Below are positions 21,001-32,453 of a stretch of 64,000 bases of DNA, piece by piece. Position 1 is the first letter of the stretch. Every line of letters starts with the position of its first letter. The notes under the pieces are model-generated. The model was not told the DNA's origin and searched no databases. It worked only from the letters and a program-made list of their open reading frames with translations. This stretch comes from Calvatia gigantea (Eukaryota > Basidiomycota > Agaricomycetes > Agaricales > Lycoperdaceae): the NCBI GenBank assembly GCA_025093985.1, contig JACAAK010000002.1, positions 2,046,001-2,110,000 on the forward strand. The letters run 5' to 3'. Both the position numbers and the translations under genes were made by a program.

Positions 21001-21298
21001 TTCAGAGAAATGCTCCGAATCAAAAGGAGCGTGCAAGCACAGTTCAATACAGGAGGCAAGCTACCTGGCCGCCCAGACATTGGCGGCGGCTAAGGGAACC
21101 CGAAAAGAAGACGAAGAGGAGCCTCAGGATGCTATGGCCGCTGCCGAACGACAGGCTGGAAAAGGACCAGCTTTCGTTGCTGCTAAGGCTACAGCCCCAC
21201 CAAAAACTGATGCGGATGAATCTGCAGCTCAGGCCTCTGTCCCCAATCAGTCAACAAACGCTGACGAGATTCATATATCGGACGATGAGGATATTTAG
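18019..21298 (+). CDS. syf1: Pre-mRNA splicing factor Syf1 (HAT repeats), apparent frameshift
   Basis: Syf1/XAB2 is a HAT-repeat scaffold of the Prp19-associated complex in the spliceosome. The exons are 18019-18594, 18652-19865, 19918-19996, 20053-20253, 20304-20390, 20443-20628, 20679-20760 and 20816 to the end. HAT-type repeats run through most of the protein: HARRTFDRALRTLP, ARIWTRYLLWAERKG, LWTGLATYWIKRAEFDRAK, VDSTKAVYDKILELRI, GGIKLERARDLFEQALEKCP, LAKRAMSIYERATQVV and KLGEIDRARTIYAHASQFCDP. The tail ends EIHISDDEDI. Near 21056 the frame changes: as written it stops at TAA 21091-21093, while the conserved SYLAAQTLAAAKG tail continues in the next frame. Omitting one base in the GGAGGC stretch gives a clean 968-residue protein. 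I read this as a sequence error or a recent mutation. Confidence 0.92.
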
Positions 21299-21443
21299 TT
21301 TGCTGTTATGTCTATGGTTGTACGTTTAGATAGGTTTCAATAGCTAAGATGTTTTTTTTATCACTTGCCCCAGAAGACAAGCTGTTAAACGCTTACCTCG
21401 GATACGCCGGTCCCCACGATCCCGTATCCCCTTAAACATCTCC

Positions 21444-23114
21444 ATGACGAGGCTCCCTGACCTTCCTCAGGATATCTTATTGGCGATTTACGCCCATGTT
21501 ATGCCTCAGGACTTACTTGCATTGAACCAGGTAGTTGCGGATTGGAATTCCTGTGCTTGAGGCTGACCATGACGCACAGACATGTCGCACCTTGCACACG
21601 CTTGGAACTTCAGAATACGTTTGGCACCAACTCAAAATCGACTTACCTCTGGACATTGACCAAAAGACGATATGGGGGAGCTACCGCTTTTTCTATGAAA
21701 TTCGGCACAGCCTGATGAACGCCCTCCGCGTCGAAACGAACTGGACAAGCCCATCCACCCAAATTCGAAGGCTGTTACGCATCGACCACGGTGATCTCTT
21801 GTCTGGAGTCCAACTGTTAGGGGACAATTGGTTGATAACGCTATCCCGGAGGCAAACGGTTTTCACTACGTATTTGTCCGCGTGGCACCTGGGCGGTGAT
21901 AATGGTGTCCACTGCGCCGCCAGGATTGAGGTTGCGGATGGTTCCAGCAAGTTCGCCGCGGCGGTTAGGCAGGATGGCAACAGTGCCTTGGTCGCCTTAT
22001 TCAATAACTCTAAGACAGCCGGGTTCGTAATTCTTATATGAAAATGGACGTCTGATTTCTCATTCTGATGACCCAGAGGGATTGAAATATTTTCCTTGGC
22101 ATTAATTGCCGACTACTTATTCCAGGACACACTGACATTACCTCTTAAACGAATTGCTAAGCTGGCCTTCTCGGGAAAACGAGATCACGGTCCCCTTGAA
22201 CACCACGGAATGTTCATTGAGATACAAATGAACAATAACGTTGTCGCAGCCTCGCTCGCAAAGACGTATGAATCAGGACCACCATTGACGTATCAAATCA
22301 TCTTGTTTAATGTAGACACGCACGCGGTTATTGTCCTCGAACAGGGATTCCCAGAGGTTCGATGATATCCTTTTCGAGAAAGACAAGTACTCATGATAAA
22401 ATCCCAAAGGATATTACAACCTCGCGCTTTACATTCAAACTCCTTTTCGGGCACATCATAATCCTATTTTCTAAACTTGATGAAGGATCACTCTTCTGGC
22501 GGAGTACCAAGAACATTACGCAGTTTTGGACCCCCTCTGACGGTGCTGGCTTTCGACCCGCCAGGCCCACTACTTTCTTCATTGATAGTCTCCCTATTTC
22601 AGATCTTGGGTTTCAACCTCAACGTACATCTAAGTTCTTTGCAATGGCACATGATGTCTCGTTTACGACCGAAACCTTGCGGCCAATGCAGAATACGGTC
22701 GGGGTGGTTTCACGCTGCTTCGAGGAACTATGGTTTCTCCGCCTCGCAGTTACGCCAGCGGATCCAGATGCTTCTGCATTCGCCAGCCAAGGTGCTCCCT
22801 CGCCCATTGCGCTCGAGTTTGTAACCGGACTCACAGCGAAACCGGGTTCTCATGTGGAAAGTCTTTGCTTGGGAAGAACAGGTCGCCGGATGGTCTGGCT
22901 GGAACGATCTTGGGAGACAGACGAGTACAGGTTGATGAAAACGACTTTTCTCCCCGCTGGGAATCGGGACAAGGCCCACACGAACGAGCTGATACCACCT
23001 CATATTGTTCTTCCTTTCGAACTTCATAGATGTACTTCTCTGTGGTTTGAGGAAGCAACGTGTCGGATATGTTTTGGTTTACATACAGGAGAAGTGTATT
23101 TACTAGAGTTGTAA
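21444..23114 (+). CDS. F-box domain protein
   Basis: Four exons: 21444-21530, 21580 to about 22021, about 22079-22356 and 22410-23114. The first 45 residues form an F-box: LPDLPQDILLAIYAHVMPQDLLAL, then after the first intron CRTLH and EYVWHQL. F-box proteins link targets to the SCF ubiquitin ligase through Skp1. The remaining ~450 residues have repeated beta-like segments (LLGDNWLITLSRRQTVF, YQIILFNVDTHAVIVLEQ) like the WD/beta-propeller-type C-termini of many Agaricomycete F-box proteins. I recognise no defined substrate domain. Such proteins are heavily expanded in mushrooms, so the target cannot be inferred. Confidence 0.82.
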
Positions 23115-23300
23115 ATACCCACCGATGAATCTTGGTTCAGCACAGCTGAAAGTGTCATGAAAAACTCACGACGAAAATAATGCTTCGTGTCGCAGCTTTA
23201 GTGCTCGATTTCTGGGTGATATATCAAGGATCGACATAGAAGTGGGACTGTCAGGATGAATGAGTGGTGGGTAATGCACGCGCCACATTTATCTATGGAT

Positions 23301-24169
23301 TCAGGCTTTCTCCCAACGTTCCACTTCAGCATTGCATATGTCCTCCCACTTAACCACCCAACCATCCTCTTGTAGATAGGGTTGCGCTACCCATTGATTA
23401 AGTGCTTCCCGAGACTCCTCAAAGGGAGTAGAATGGCTACGCATCATATTGGTGATCTCGACATGAGAATTTAGCGACCGATTATATGGGATGACAATGT
23501 CTGCCATAGCGGTCACTAATGCGCACGAGTTAGTCAGTACATGCTCCGGAAAAGACGGGATGACGTACCGAATTTTTCCAACGGCCAGGTTACCCATAGA
23601 GGTTCTTCACAGACCCATTGCCATCCTTTGGTTTTGTGAGCCTCCACTAGGATTGATTCAAGGGTTTCGACTAAAGAGCATAGTTTTCGGAACTGCTTTT
23701 TCTGTGGTACGAATGTGGTTAGAGAGTTGGGCTGAGCAAGTATCAGGACTGACAAGTTTGCTTATCGTCATGTCCAAATCTACGATGCATTGATCCATTG
23801 TTTCTAGTTTCGGAGCAATTATAGGCGCCCGGGGGAGGCGAAGTGGTATTTGGGCCAGCAGGTTGCTACTTAGTGAGTGGTAAGGCCGAGTTTCAGCAGG
23901 TCAAACCAGTACTCAAGGTCTGTCCGGGCGTCGACCAGTTTCTTGAGTGATTTAAGCCCATCAAGGATTACAAGGTCTTCCCATGTTTCCGTCACAGCGC
24001 GAATTTCCTGTAGACATGCCCGAACTTTCCGATGATATGTCGACTCGGTTTGTCTGGAGGGTGAGTTAGGAGTGGGTTTGCCCTGATTCTGGTATTGTTG
24101 TTGCTTCGCTTGCTTAATGGGGGATGAAGTAGGCGTTGAAGGACCACGGAAAGAGGCCAAACGGCTCAT
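23301..24169 (-). CDS. Conserved-looking protein of unknown function
   Basis: Four exons join in frame into about 230 residues; the introns lie after LEYW, after SKL and after LEKF. The N-terminus is Ser/Pro/Gln-rich (MSRLASFRGPSTPTSSP). The rest is predicted helical: HRKVRACLQEIRAVTETWED, LKSLKKLVDARTDLEYW, KTKGWQWVCEEPLWVTWPLEK, SHSTPFEESREALNQWV, ending VVKWEDICNAEVERWEKA. The Trp-rich end and the consistent splicing argue for a real gene. I do not recognise the family. The start at 24169 is the first ATG of the frame. It is separated by 187 bases from Ssf1, which points the other way, so the two may share a promoter. Confidence 0.7.
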
Positions 24170-24356
24170 GAACGTTTGAACAACGGCAAAGTGGAATTGT
24201 CTTATGGATCAAATTGATCCTTGTAATTTGTTGAGATCCAATTTTGATCTATGTTTGGTATTTGCCCCCGAAAAAAATAGATATTGGAGATCCTTTTGGG
24301 CACAAGTTTTTGACTGTCAGTAAACCTAGCGTCCAAGTTATCAACAAACCTCTGCA

Positions 24357-25829
24357 ATGACCAAACGCAAAAAGAATAGGACCCATTTGAAAGGCGCTAA
24401 CACCCGCGAAACCCATCCTGATGGTGTTCCCAAATCGTTTATCATCAAACATGGCCAAGTCGGCTCGTCGATCACACAACTCGTCTGGGATATGCGAAAA
24501 GTCATGGAACCCAATACAGCCAGTCGTTTAAAGGTAGACAAATACTCCCGCAACGGCCTACCCACCTTGACTTACGTGCTCTGGAAAACAGGAGCGGCAT
24601 AAGAATAAACTAAAAGATTATCTTACGATGGCTCCTGCCCTTCAAGTTACACATCTGTTGGCATTCACCTTGACACCAGTTGCTCCTTCCCTGAGGATTA
24701 TACGCCTATCCAATGGCCCTACTCTTAGTTTCCGTGTGGAGCGATATAGTTTGATGAGAGACCTTCTCAAATCCACAAAAAGAGCCCGCAGTGTCGGAAT
24801 TGAATATCTCACTCCTCCGCTGGTACTGTCCGTTCTTTTCTTCCTCAAGTTCTCCTTCTGACCATTCCTGCCATTCAGCTGGTCCTGGCATCCTTTCCGC
24901 CGCCTTCCCCTTCAACGCCTCCCCATTTATCCCTCCTTATGAAGTCATTCCAAAGCCTCTTCCCGCCGCTTTCACCCCAAACACTCTCACTATCTCAGGC
25001 TCGTCGTGTCGTCCTCGTTTCATACAATCAAGATCGTGGCACGGTTGACTTCCGTCATTATATTATTACCGTCAAACCCTACGGCGTGTCTAGGCGCGTC
25101 CGTAAGCTTCTTGAAGGCGGAGCCTCTATAAAAACCTCCTCGGGCTTGATCGACCTCGGGAATGAGAAGGACGTAGCAGATTTCATGCTCAGAAAACGAG
25201 GCGAACCTGGTCCTGATGGCTATGAGAGTGCTTCCTCGGCCGAAAGCGTCGCTGGCGACGACAATGCCACAGTTGATCTCGCAGAGGACTATGTTGGGAG
25301 GAATAACAAGAAAGGTCAGAGACGAGCTGTAAGGTTGGATGAAGTGGGACCGCGCCTCGAGCTACGGTTAATTAAGATCACGGAAGGTACACCGGGAAAA
25401 GAGGGGGCTGTTATCTATCATGAATTTGGTGCGCTCTTTTCTATGACCCTTATGAGAGACGATTTGAACCTCAAGATTCCCTTAGTCAAGAAAACAAAAA
25501 AAGAGGCCGCAGAGCTAGCCGTTGCACATGCCGCTAAAGAGAAATTACGAAGAGAGAGGAGAGCAGAACAGGAACGCAATGTCCAGAGAAAGAAAGCCTC
25601 AGCAGCTAAAACAGGAGCGGGGAAGGCTGATAATGGGGTTCATGAACCTGAAGATGAACAAGAGGACGAGTTTGGGAACCAGGAAGAAGAGGAGGAAGAT
25701 GAAGGGGCCTGGGATGAAGACGAAGAAATCAGCGAAGATGAGTATGATGAACAGGAAGGAAGTGGTGATGAATCTTCAGACAGCGAAGGACCACCAGCCA
25801 AAAAGTCCCAGGTGAAGGGCAAACGGTGA
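24357..25829 (+). CDS. ssf1: Ssf1/Peter Pan-type ribosome biogenesis factor (Brix domain)
   Basis: Ssf1/PPAN is a nucleolar Brix-domain protein required for 27S pre-rRNA processing and 60S subunit assembly. The exons are 24357-24533, 24592-24822 and 24879-25829, making 452 residues. The family start is clear (MTKRKKNRTHLKG, then PKSFIIKHGQVGSSITQLVW and MEPNTASRLK). Exon 2 has NKLKDYLTMAPALQVTHLLA and GPTLSFRVERYSL. Exon 3 has MKSFQSLFPPL, RVVLVSYNQDRGTVDFRHY and VGPRLELRLIKI, the Brix C-terminal half. The tail is a charged stretch of Lys/Arg helices and long Glu/Asp runs ending GKR, typical of nucleolar proteins. Confidence 0.95.
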
Positions 25830-25950
25830 AGTAGAGTTGGGGGAGTTGGCTCCAAAACTTCCATTGGTTCTGCTCTATGGAATCGAATGGTACAATATTA
25901 GCGATATTAGATATCAATGTGACAAAGGGAGGCAACCCCTGTCGTACGTG

Positions 25951-26697
25951 TTATACGGTCAACCTTTTATACCACGTTGAAAAAAGATGTTCGGCTCTCA
26001 TCTTGACGCCCTCCCAACTATCCAACGCTGGTCGAACATCTAGATAAAAAGAGAGATTCCCCGAAGACTGGGGAACATGACCACTGTAGAAATCTACCAC
26101 GTATCTCACGCGTGTACCGCAGCGGTCGACAATCCAATCATGCCGGTCGAAAGGCGCGGCATAGCTACGTGCTCTCGATCAGCACGTATCCACGAGCGGG
26201 GTGTTTGGGCTTACCCAAGCAGCATATTCAAACGAGCCTTCGGGCTCCTGTCGTTTGGCCGTCCTTTGAAGTTGACGAGCTGAACACCTCCACAAGCTTC
26301 TCCCCCGCGACCTGACTCCCATTTCATAAGCTCCGTCCAGGCTCGTTCATTCACAGCGTTGTGGATCGGAACGATGGTCTTCATGTCCGCAACTTGGGGG
26401 TTGTGGTTTTTGCGTGCCATTGCGGCGTAGAATTGAGCCTCGGAAGGATAGACCCAGTGACCATCGTTGGGTTTTGGAATGGATGAAACTTCGCGGTCAA
26501 CTGAGAGAGAGGATTGCGAAACTGCTGGATTTGGAGAATTGGAAAAGAATCGACTCCACGTTTGATCGCGAGGTGTGGTCAATGGGACAAGTATCCTTTG
26601 AGGCGCTTTGTTCGGATTTCGATGCATTGTGGTCGACGGGGCAAGCTGGCGGGGGTGTTGAGTGGTCAACCGGACACCTGGTCGCAGAGGAAGACAT
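25951..26697 (-). CDS. Holocytochrome c synthase (haem lyase), apparent frameshift
   Basis: This enzyme attaches haem to apocytochrome c (or c1) in the mitochondrial intermembrane space. The N-terminus carries three haem-binding CP-type motifs: RCPVDH, ACPVDH and TCPIDH. The catalytic part has [67 protein letters not shown] and VDFYSG. A 50 nt intron (26214-26165) splits LLG/Y. Between the CP motifs and [10 protein letters not shown] the frame changes, near 26565-26575 (TCAAACG). No donor and acceptor of correct phase explain it. Omitting one A gives one 231-residue protein. An in-frame ATG at 26748 could extend the N-terminus. The gene is divergent from nitronate monooxygenase. The single PFDRHDW block cannot tell a cytochrome c lyase from a c1 lyase. 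Confidence 0.88.
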
Positions 26698-26977
26698 CGA
26701 AATCTGCTGAAATACACAGTAATTGAAGAAATAATGCCGAGTTGGCACCCTAAATTGTACCCGGTGTCACGTGCCTCGCATGCAGTTTCTGATTGGCTCA
26801 AAGGGCCGTGGTTGATTGAAGGCTTTACTCCGGCTTCTCTTGCTCCGGCAGTCCGGATTACCGGGATGCTTCTTCCCCACACAAGTCCTCCAGATTTCGA
26901 CACCTGGAGAAAATATAAAGGGCTTTACCTACGGACGGTAATTTGGTAGCACATCCCCCTTTCTATCACCTACTACT

Positions 26978-28682
26978 ATGCCGTCATCAGAGTCGGTCTT
27001 CTCTACTCCCCTTACACGCCTATTCAAGATCAACCACCCGGTCATGTTAGCAGGGTCCGTATGGTTGTGCTGTCTTCCATACCTATTTACTAATTAATCG
27101 CAATTCTAGCATGAACGTTGCTGCAGGTCCTAAGTTGGCCGCAGCAGTAACCAATGCAGGTTCATAGCCTTGAATTACTATAGAGGCAGGACTCTGATCA
27201 TTCCCTACCAGGCGGTATTGGTGTTATTGGCGGTCTTCGGCAGAGCCCCAAGTTCCTCCAGGGGACTATTGATGAAATTAAGGCCCACCTTGAAGACAAG
27301 AACGCTCCTTTTGGTGTCGACCTCTTAATCCCCCAAATTGGCGGTAATGCTCGAAAAACCAATGTGAGATGCCTCCCCTCGGTAAAACCTGGCCTGGAGC
27401 TGGCGCTGAAATTTTAAAAGAGAGATTATACTAATGGCCAACTCCCCGAACTAATTGATGTTGTCATCAAGGGCAAGGCTGCTTTGTTCGTTTGCGCAGT
27501 CGGTGTTCCTCCAAAATGGGCCGTTGAAAAACTCCATGCCGCTGGTATTCCTGTCATGAAGTATGTTTTATTGCCGGTATTGCTCTCGAATAGAAGCTGA
27601 TGTCTTTGGTCAGTATGGTTGGCCACCCGAAGGTAATTTAAAGTGCAAGTACCAGGCCTAAGGTTTACCCCTGGTTTCTCTAGCATGTTGAGAAGGCACT
27701 CGCAGTTGGTGAGTCGCTGATCCAGTGGCATGGAGATTCCCTGCCTTGAGCACCGAGATTGACTGACTCGACTCCCAGGCGTCGATATCATCTGCGCACA
27801 GGGTGGCGAGGGTGGAGGTCACACCGGAGATATCCCTTTTTCTGTCTTGATCCCAGCTGTCGTCGATCTCTGTAAGGACCGCAAGAGCCCCCTTACTGGT
27901 GAAGACATAATTGTTGTTGCAGCTGGCGGTATTGCCGATGGCCGGGGTCTCGCAGCGTCTCTAGCGTACGTTGGTCTACAACTGCAACCTCCTTCCCCAT
28001 TTGAACTTCTTGAATTCTATCACGAAGTTACGGCGCCTCGGGCGTCTGGGTTGGAACACGATTCGTTGCTAGTGTCGAGGCCGGTGCGCCCCCGAAGCAC
28101 AAGGAGTTACTTCTTAGCGCCGGATACGACGATGTCTGTCGTACTCTCCTTTACTCCGGCCGACCTATGAGTGTGCGCAGGACTCCATATGTGGATGACT
28201 GGTACGCCTTTTACCCCAATAGTTTCCACCCTCATTGCTAATGCCACTGCAGGGAACAGAATAGAAAACAGGAGATGGGGAAGTTGTTAGTAGACGGCCA
28301 TATTCCTCATGAAGTCGAGCTCGAGAAGTACCCTGAGAAGCAGATGCAGGGGCAAAGATGTAAGCCGGCAACCCAAACGCCCATGTTCCCTGCCGAGTAC
28401 TCACCCATACCTTAGGGCTCATGGGTCGTGTTGCTGGTTCCATTAAAGTATTTCCTTTTGTCCGAATCTAGTCCTGTTGATATGCTAAACAGTTTTCTTG
28501 TTCTTTTTCCGCCTGTCAGGATATCAAACCGGCAAAGGAAATGTAAGTCTCCGTTTGCATCTTTCCGGCTTTGTTCCTACTTACTATGATTTTCCAGTGT
28601 GGACGAGCTCGTCCTAACCGCCAAAAGCAGCCTTAACGCTGCCACATCGTATGAAATCGCCCGGCCCAAGGTAAAACTATAA
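26978..28682 (+). CDS. Nitronate monooxygenase (2-nitropropane dioxygenase type)
   Basis: An FMN-dependent TIM-barrel enzyme that oxidises alkyl nitronates such as propionate-3-nitronate. About ten short exons join into roughly 370 residues. Diagnostic segments are LFKINHPVMLAGMN at the start, GGIGVIGGLRQSPKF, FGVDLLIPQIGGNARKTN, VDVVIKGKAALFVCAVGVPP, the FMN/catalytic loop ICAQGGEGGGHTGDIPF with the active-site His, DIIVVAAGGIADGRGLAASL and GASGVWVGTRFVAS. The C-terminal part (RTPYVDDWEQNRKQEMGKLL) is normal for the family. The stop at 28680-28682 follows ARPKVKL. The exon boundaries from 27550 to 28250 are dense and only approximate. Confidence 0.88.
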
Positions 28683-29504
28683 TCTACCACCTCAATGAAA
28701 CTCGATGTCGCTCGGATGCCGTACTTTATGCTCCGTCATTCCTAAAAATTTCATGCTCGGAAGTCCCAGTCCTGTGTCACTAGCCAGACCTATGTATTCT
28801 ATTGGAAAACTGTCAACAGAATAACACACCCCCAAACCTCCTTGTTATCAATACAAGTCTTTCGCCGCCAATTTTTCATCCCAGTGTTCGTGTCTTACCC
28901 GTTCGATTCGCTCGAACAGGCATTTCGCACCGAGTTAGTATCAACTGACAATGGCCGTGTAGTGTCTGGACTGTCCTAATCTGGCTCCCTACCTTCCACA
29001 TTTACCCACAAACAAAAATATCGACACCTGCTGTTGAACACATGATTAAGCTTGCACTCCCAAGTGACGCGGTAGGTCGCCTCGGTTCATAAGCATCCAA
29101 CACACTCGAGAGGCTTCAAATTCTGCATGATATCCTAAGGTCACTTTAAGACCCAGCACCTTACAAAAACTGTGAGAACTTCTTTCTGAATGTTCTGCTT
29201 GTCTGGGATCGGTCAATATCTTGGATGTAACTAATGATTTATTTACGATTTGTAGTACCCGTGACTACCACTCCATGGAGCTTATGTTATGTGCATTACG
29301 TCCACTAAAGAGTGTATGGAATGGAAGAAATCCAAGTATGTGGGTTGCCTACTGTCCTCCAAAAAAGGCATTTCCCAGGACTGAATCGCTCGGATCCTGG
29401 ATCTCAAACCTTGGACCTTCTTCCCAAGGACATCTCCCATGCCGTATATATAACCACGTTGGATATCGACCCCACAGTCCAAAACCCGTGTGCAGATACA
29501 ACTG
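28683..29504. other. Spacer, no gene recognised
   Basis: About 820 bases between nitronate monooxygenase and the DUF3445 gene. The open frames here are short and resemble nothing known to me. The region should contain the terminator of the first gene and the promoter of the second. I see no repeats or RNA gene. Confidence 0.45.
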
Positions 29505-30817
29505 ATGATTTCCTTGAATTTAGGCCTCGAAGAATATCTATATCTCGTGAGCGCAGCCGTCGGGGGCGCATTCTTGTGGCAAACTTGGAGAAAGCGGATC
29601 TCCCGTCATCAGCCGGGAGGTGGGAGGGAACGCAAAGATAAGGGAGGAACAGATTACTTCGATTTGACAGGTGTACCCCCACCGAAGCCGCTTCCAGCTT
29701 TCGACATAGACAATGCGTTACCGCGGCCATACCGTCCTTTCCGCTGGAAATACCACCAAACCATGTGTACGTGTTAAAGAGCACCCTGGGGAACCCTACT
29801 TCATTGATCATGGATATATCTCTGTCAGCATTACAAAACATGGAACCAGATTGGTGGTTGGAATTGGAATCTACCTATCGTGAACGCATAGCCCAGCGAG
29901 AGGGCCTGTATGCCATGCACGGTCCTAAGATCGTTGATGCCCTTCCCGGGAGCGAACGAGCCTGTACAGAGCTCATGGAAATGGTGATTCAATTCCTGTG
30001 CACTCGGTACCCCAACCAATTCCAATACAACTCTTCTTCTGGAGTCTTCCACAACAATGTCCTAAATACGAGCACGGACACAGAAAGCGTGAAGCCACTT
30101 ATCTTCTTGTTGGAGAATGTACCAGAAGACTTCCTAATTGTGCAGGAGAATAAGGAGACTGGTTTGTATCATTTCAGAGCGGGAGTTTCGGCCTCAGCTG
30201 TGGGTTGGAACATGAGCTTGAAGATCGGGAAACCGCTGCACGAAGTTCACGGGCCAGTGCCATTTTATAAGGAAAAGATGCAACGTTCTATGGATAGGTA
30301 GGACACTCTGTTCCGCGACACAAGGTCCAGGTTAACTGAACATTTTATCAGATACTTTACAAAGCTGACCAGCGACAAACCCATCCAAAGGGGGTCCTGG
30401 GGTTTTGAAATCGGTCAACCGCTTTATTTGCAGACTGATGATCCCCATTGGGCTGGCAGAGATATCCAAGATCCAAACCTCGACATCAACGATATTCACC
30501 TACGTGTCGACTGGCAGACACTGAGGAGACTTCCGAAATCTCACGCGGTTGTCTTCAACTTTAAAGCTCTCTTCACGCCAATCACGCATTTCCGCGAAGA
30601 ACCTTTTATCCCTCGCCTCGTTGCTACTGTACTTCGAGAGAGCGAAGGGCCGTTCATGACTTATAAAGCGTCGTATCGCACAGAGCACAAGATATTACCA
30701 GCGCTAGATGAGTGGGCGAAAGAGCAGGAGGAGAAAGGCTGGGTACCGCAAGACTGGGAAGTTAGAACATTGGATGAAAACCCATTCTATCCTGGCTGGA
30801 AGCTACACCATAGGTAG
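29505..30817 (+). CDS. DUF3445 protein (haem-dependent oxidative N-demethylase-like), membrane-anchored
   Basis: Three exons (29505-29766, 29829-30297, 30352-30817) give 398 residues. The N-terminus has one hydrophobic segment (EYLYLVSAAVGGAFLWQ) followed by basic residues, which suggests an anchor. The DUF3445 domain then runs YHQTMSLQNMEPDWWLELE, YRERIAQREGLY, LPGSERACTELMEMVIQFLC, WNMSLKIGKPLHEVHGPVP, IQRGSWGFEIGQPLY, DIHLRVDWQTLRRLPKSHAVVF and FTPITHF. Relatives include a haem-containing oxidative demethylase in bacteria, but the activity of the fungal proteins is not established. Public annotations often mislabel them as mannosyltransferases. The start at 29505 is the only ATG before the hydrophobic segment. 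The gene is convergent with a WD40 gene; 63 bases separate the stops. Confidence 0.85.
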
Positions 30818-30880
30818 TAAGCTGTACTTAGCCAACTAGACGTCAGTAGTAAGGAACAGTGGTTCTCTAGCCCTAGTTTA

Positions 30881-32453
30881 TCAATCCTCGCCTAAAAGCT
30901 CAGCCAACTCCCGTTCTTCGTCTTCCGTCATTTCAAAGCCTTTGGGTTCCAGCGGAGGGGCCGGTGCCGTATTGACCTCAGGTTCCGGTTTGACCGGGGA
31001 GGGAGGAGTGACAAGCTCTGGGTACAACCTCAGACTCCGAGAAGCAGGATCAGGAAAAGACACATACCGATCAACCTCCACTTACGGATTGTTCCATCCA
31101 GGCTTGTGCTAATTACCCAAGGCTCAACCCTCGTCAAGCCATCTTGACCAGTTGTCTTCCTAAACCAGAGCCGCAAGGCAAGGATATTATGCCAATGGGC
31201 GTCCGTTTCGCGAATAAGTTCCGGCGCATCAAAGGTCGAGAGATCGTAAACCCTGATAGTGTCCCCAGACCCCGTAATTAAGTATGGCTCGGCGACATCA
31301 GTGAGTCCAACGGGCAAAATGCACCGTACTTGTCTGGGATGTACGATGGGCTGTGGCGGCTTGACCGGGTCCTCCGTCTGGACGTCCGGGTCAAGATTGA
31401 CTTGGACCGTTTCATCCGCAGAAGCTGAGAGTGCGCCTGCTTCGGCCAAATTGGCATCACATGGAGAAAAGCCACCAACATACCTGTCCATAGTTGACCG
31501 CTGCCATAAATCATTTCATTGATCCTCGTGCGGTGATTGCCCAATTCTTGCTTAAGCGACGCTTTCCAGCGCGGATTGGGCCCTGGCTCCTGGATCAGTT
31601 CCCAAACCTTGATGATACCCATCGTATCACCCGTGTAGAGGGTGGTTGAGCCGTCTGAGGTGACCTTCCCTTGTATACATTCAACAGGTCGTGTATGTGA
31701 CGATATGGAACCTAGACTGCTCAATGATTTGGCTTCCATCGGCCTAGAGACATCCCTGTAGAGGACTTGGATTAAATCTGCACATGACGAAGACACGAAA
31801 AAGAGCTGACCAAAACCGGACAAACTTATCCGAGCTGCCCGAAATTAACAGTCCCAGGGAGGGAAAGACGTAGAGCGCTTTCACGAAATCTTCATGGGCG
31901 TCAGTTGATGAGATCAAGCTTTTTGTCTGATCCTGTATGTCAGATTCAAGCAGATCAACAATTTGAAGGGATCATTACTTCTGTGTCCCATAACTTGATC
32001 GTCTGTGCGATGTGAACGAGTCAGATGGGACTTCCTGAGGCACCTTGATGAGAATAATAACGGACTTTATCCCAAGATCCAGTGATCAAAAATTTCTGAT
32101 CAGCAGAACCTGAAACCTTGTTGCAAAATGCGAGCGTTGTTACTGGGGCTGTGTGCCCTTTGAAAATCTGAAGCGATTTTCCAGTCTGGAGAGGGATGAT
32201 TAATGAATTATGATCAATCGTCGGTCTCAGGTTTTGCAATCAGGCGACGACGATATAGCGACTGTCGCGGAGACGAATTACAGACCTCAAGATCTAATTT
32301 CCTCGCGACGCCTGTGCTTTCCGCGATCCACGCGCTTCCATCTTTCACGATTAATCCAAGGGCCTTGCCTTGCAAGTGAATAGGATCTCCTAGGTTTTTG
32401 ACCAGCTCGGATTTCTTCTTTCTTGCCTTTGAGAGTGGGTTGTGTGTCGGCAT
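30881..32453 (-). CDS. WD40-repeat protein of unknown role
   Basis: Several exons join into roughly 410 residues. A basic N-terminus (KARKKKSEL) is followed by WD40 blades: HTAPVTTLAF...LITGSWDKTIKLWD, AHEDFVKALYVFP...LLISGSSDKFVRFW, SHTRPVECI...LYTGDTMGIIKVWEL, NHRTRINEMIYGSGQLWTASADETV, HPRQVRCILPV...YLITGSGDTIRVYDL and HNILALRLWF...VISTSLDGTIRKWRL. An acidic tail ends DEERELAELLGED. This is a seven-blade propeller with little else. I cannot assign it to a named complex. The start at 32453 (MPTHNPLSKARKK) fits because the propeller begins soon after. Confidence 0.85.
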
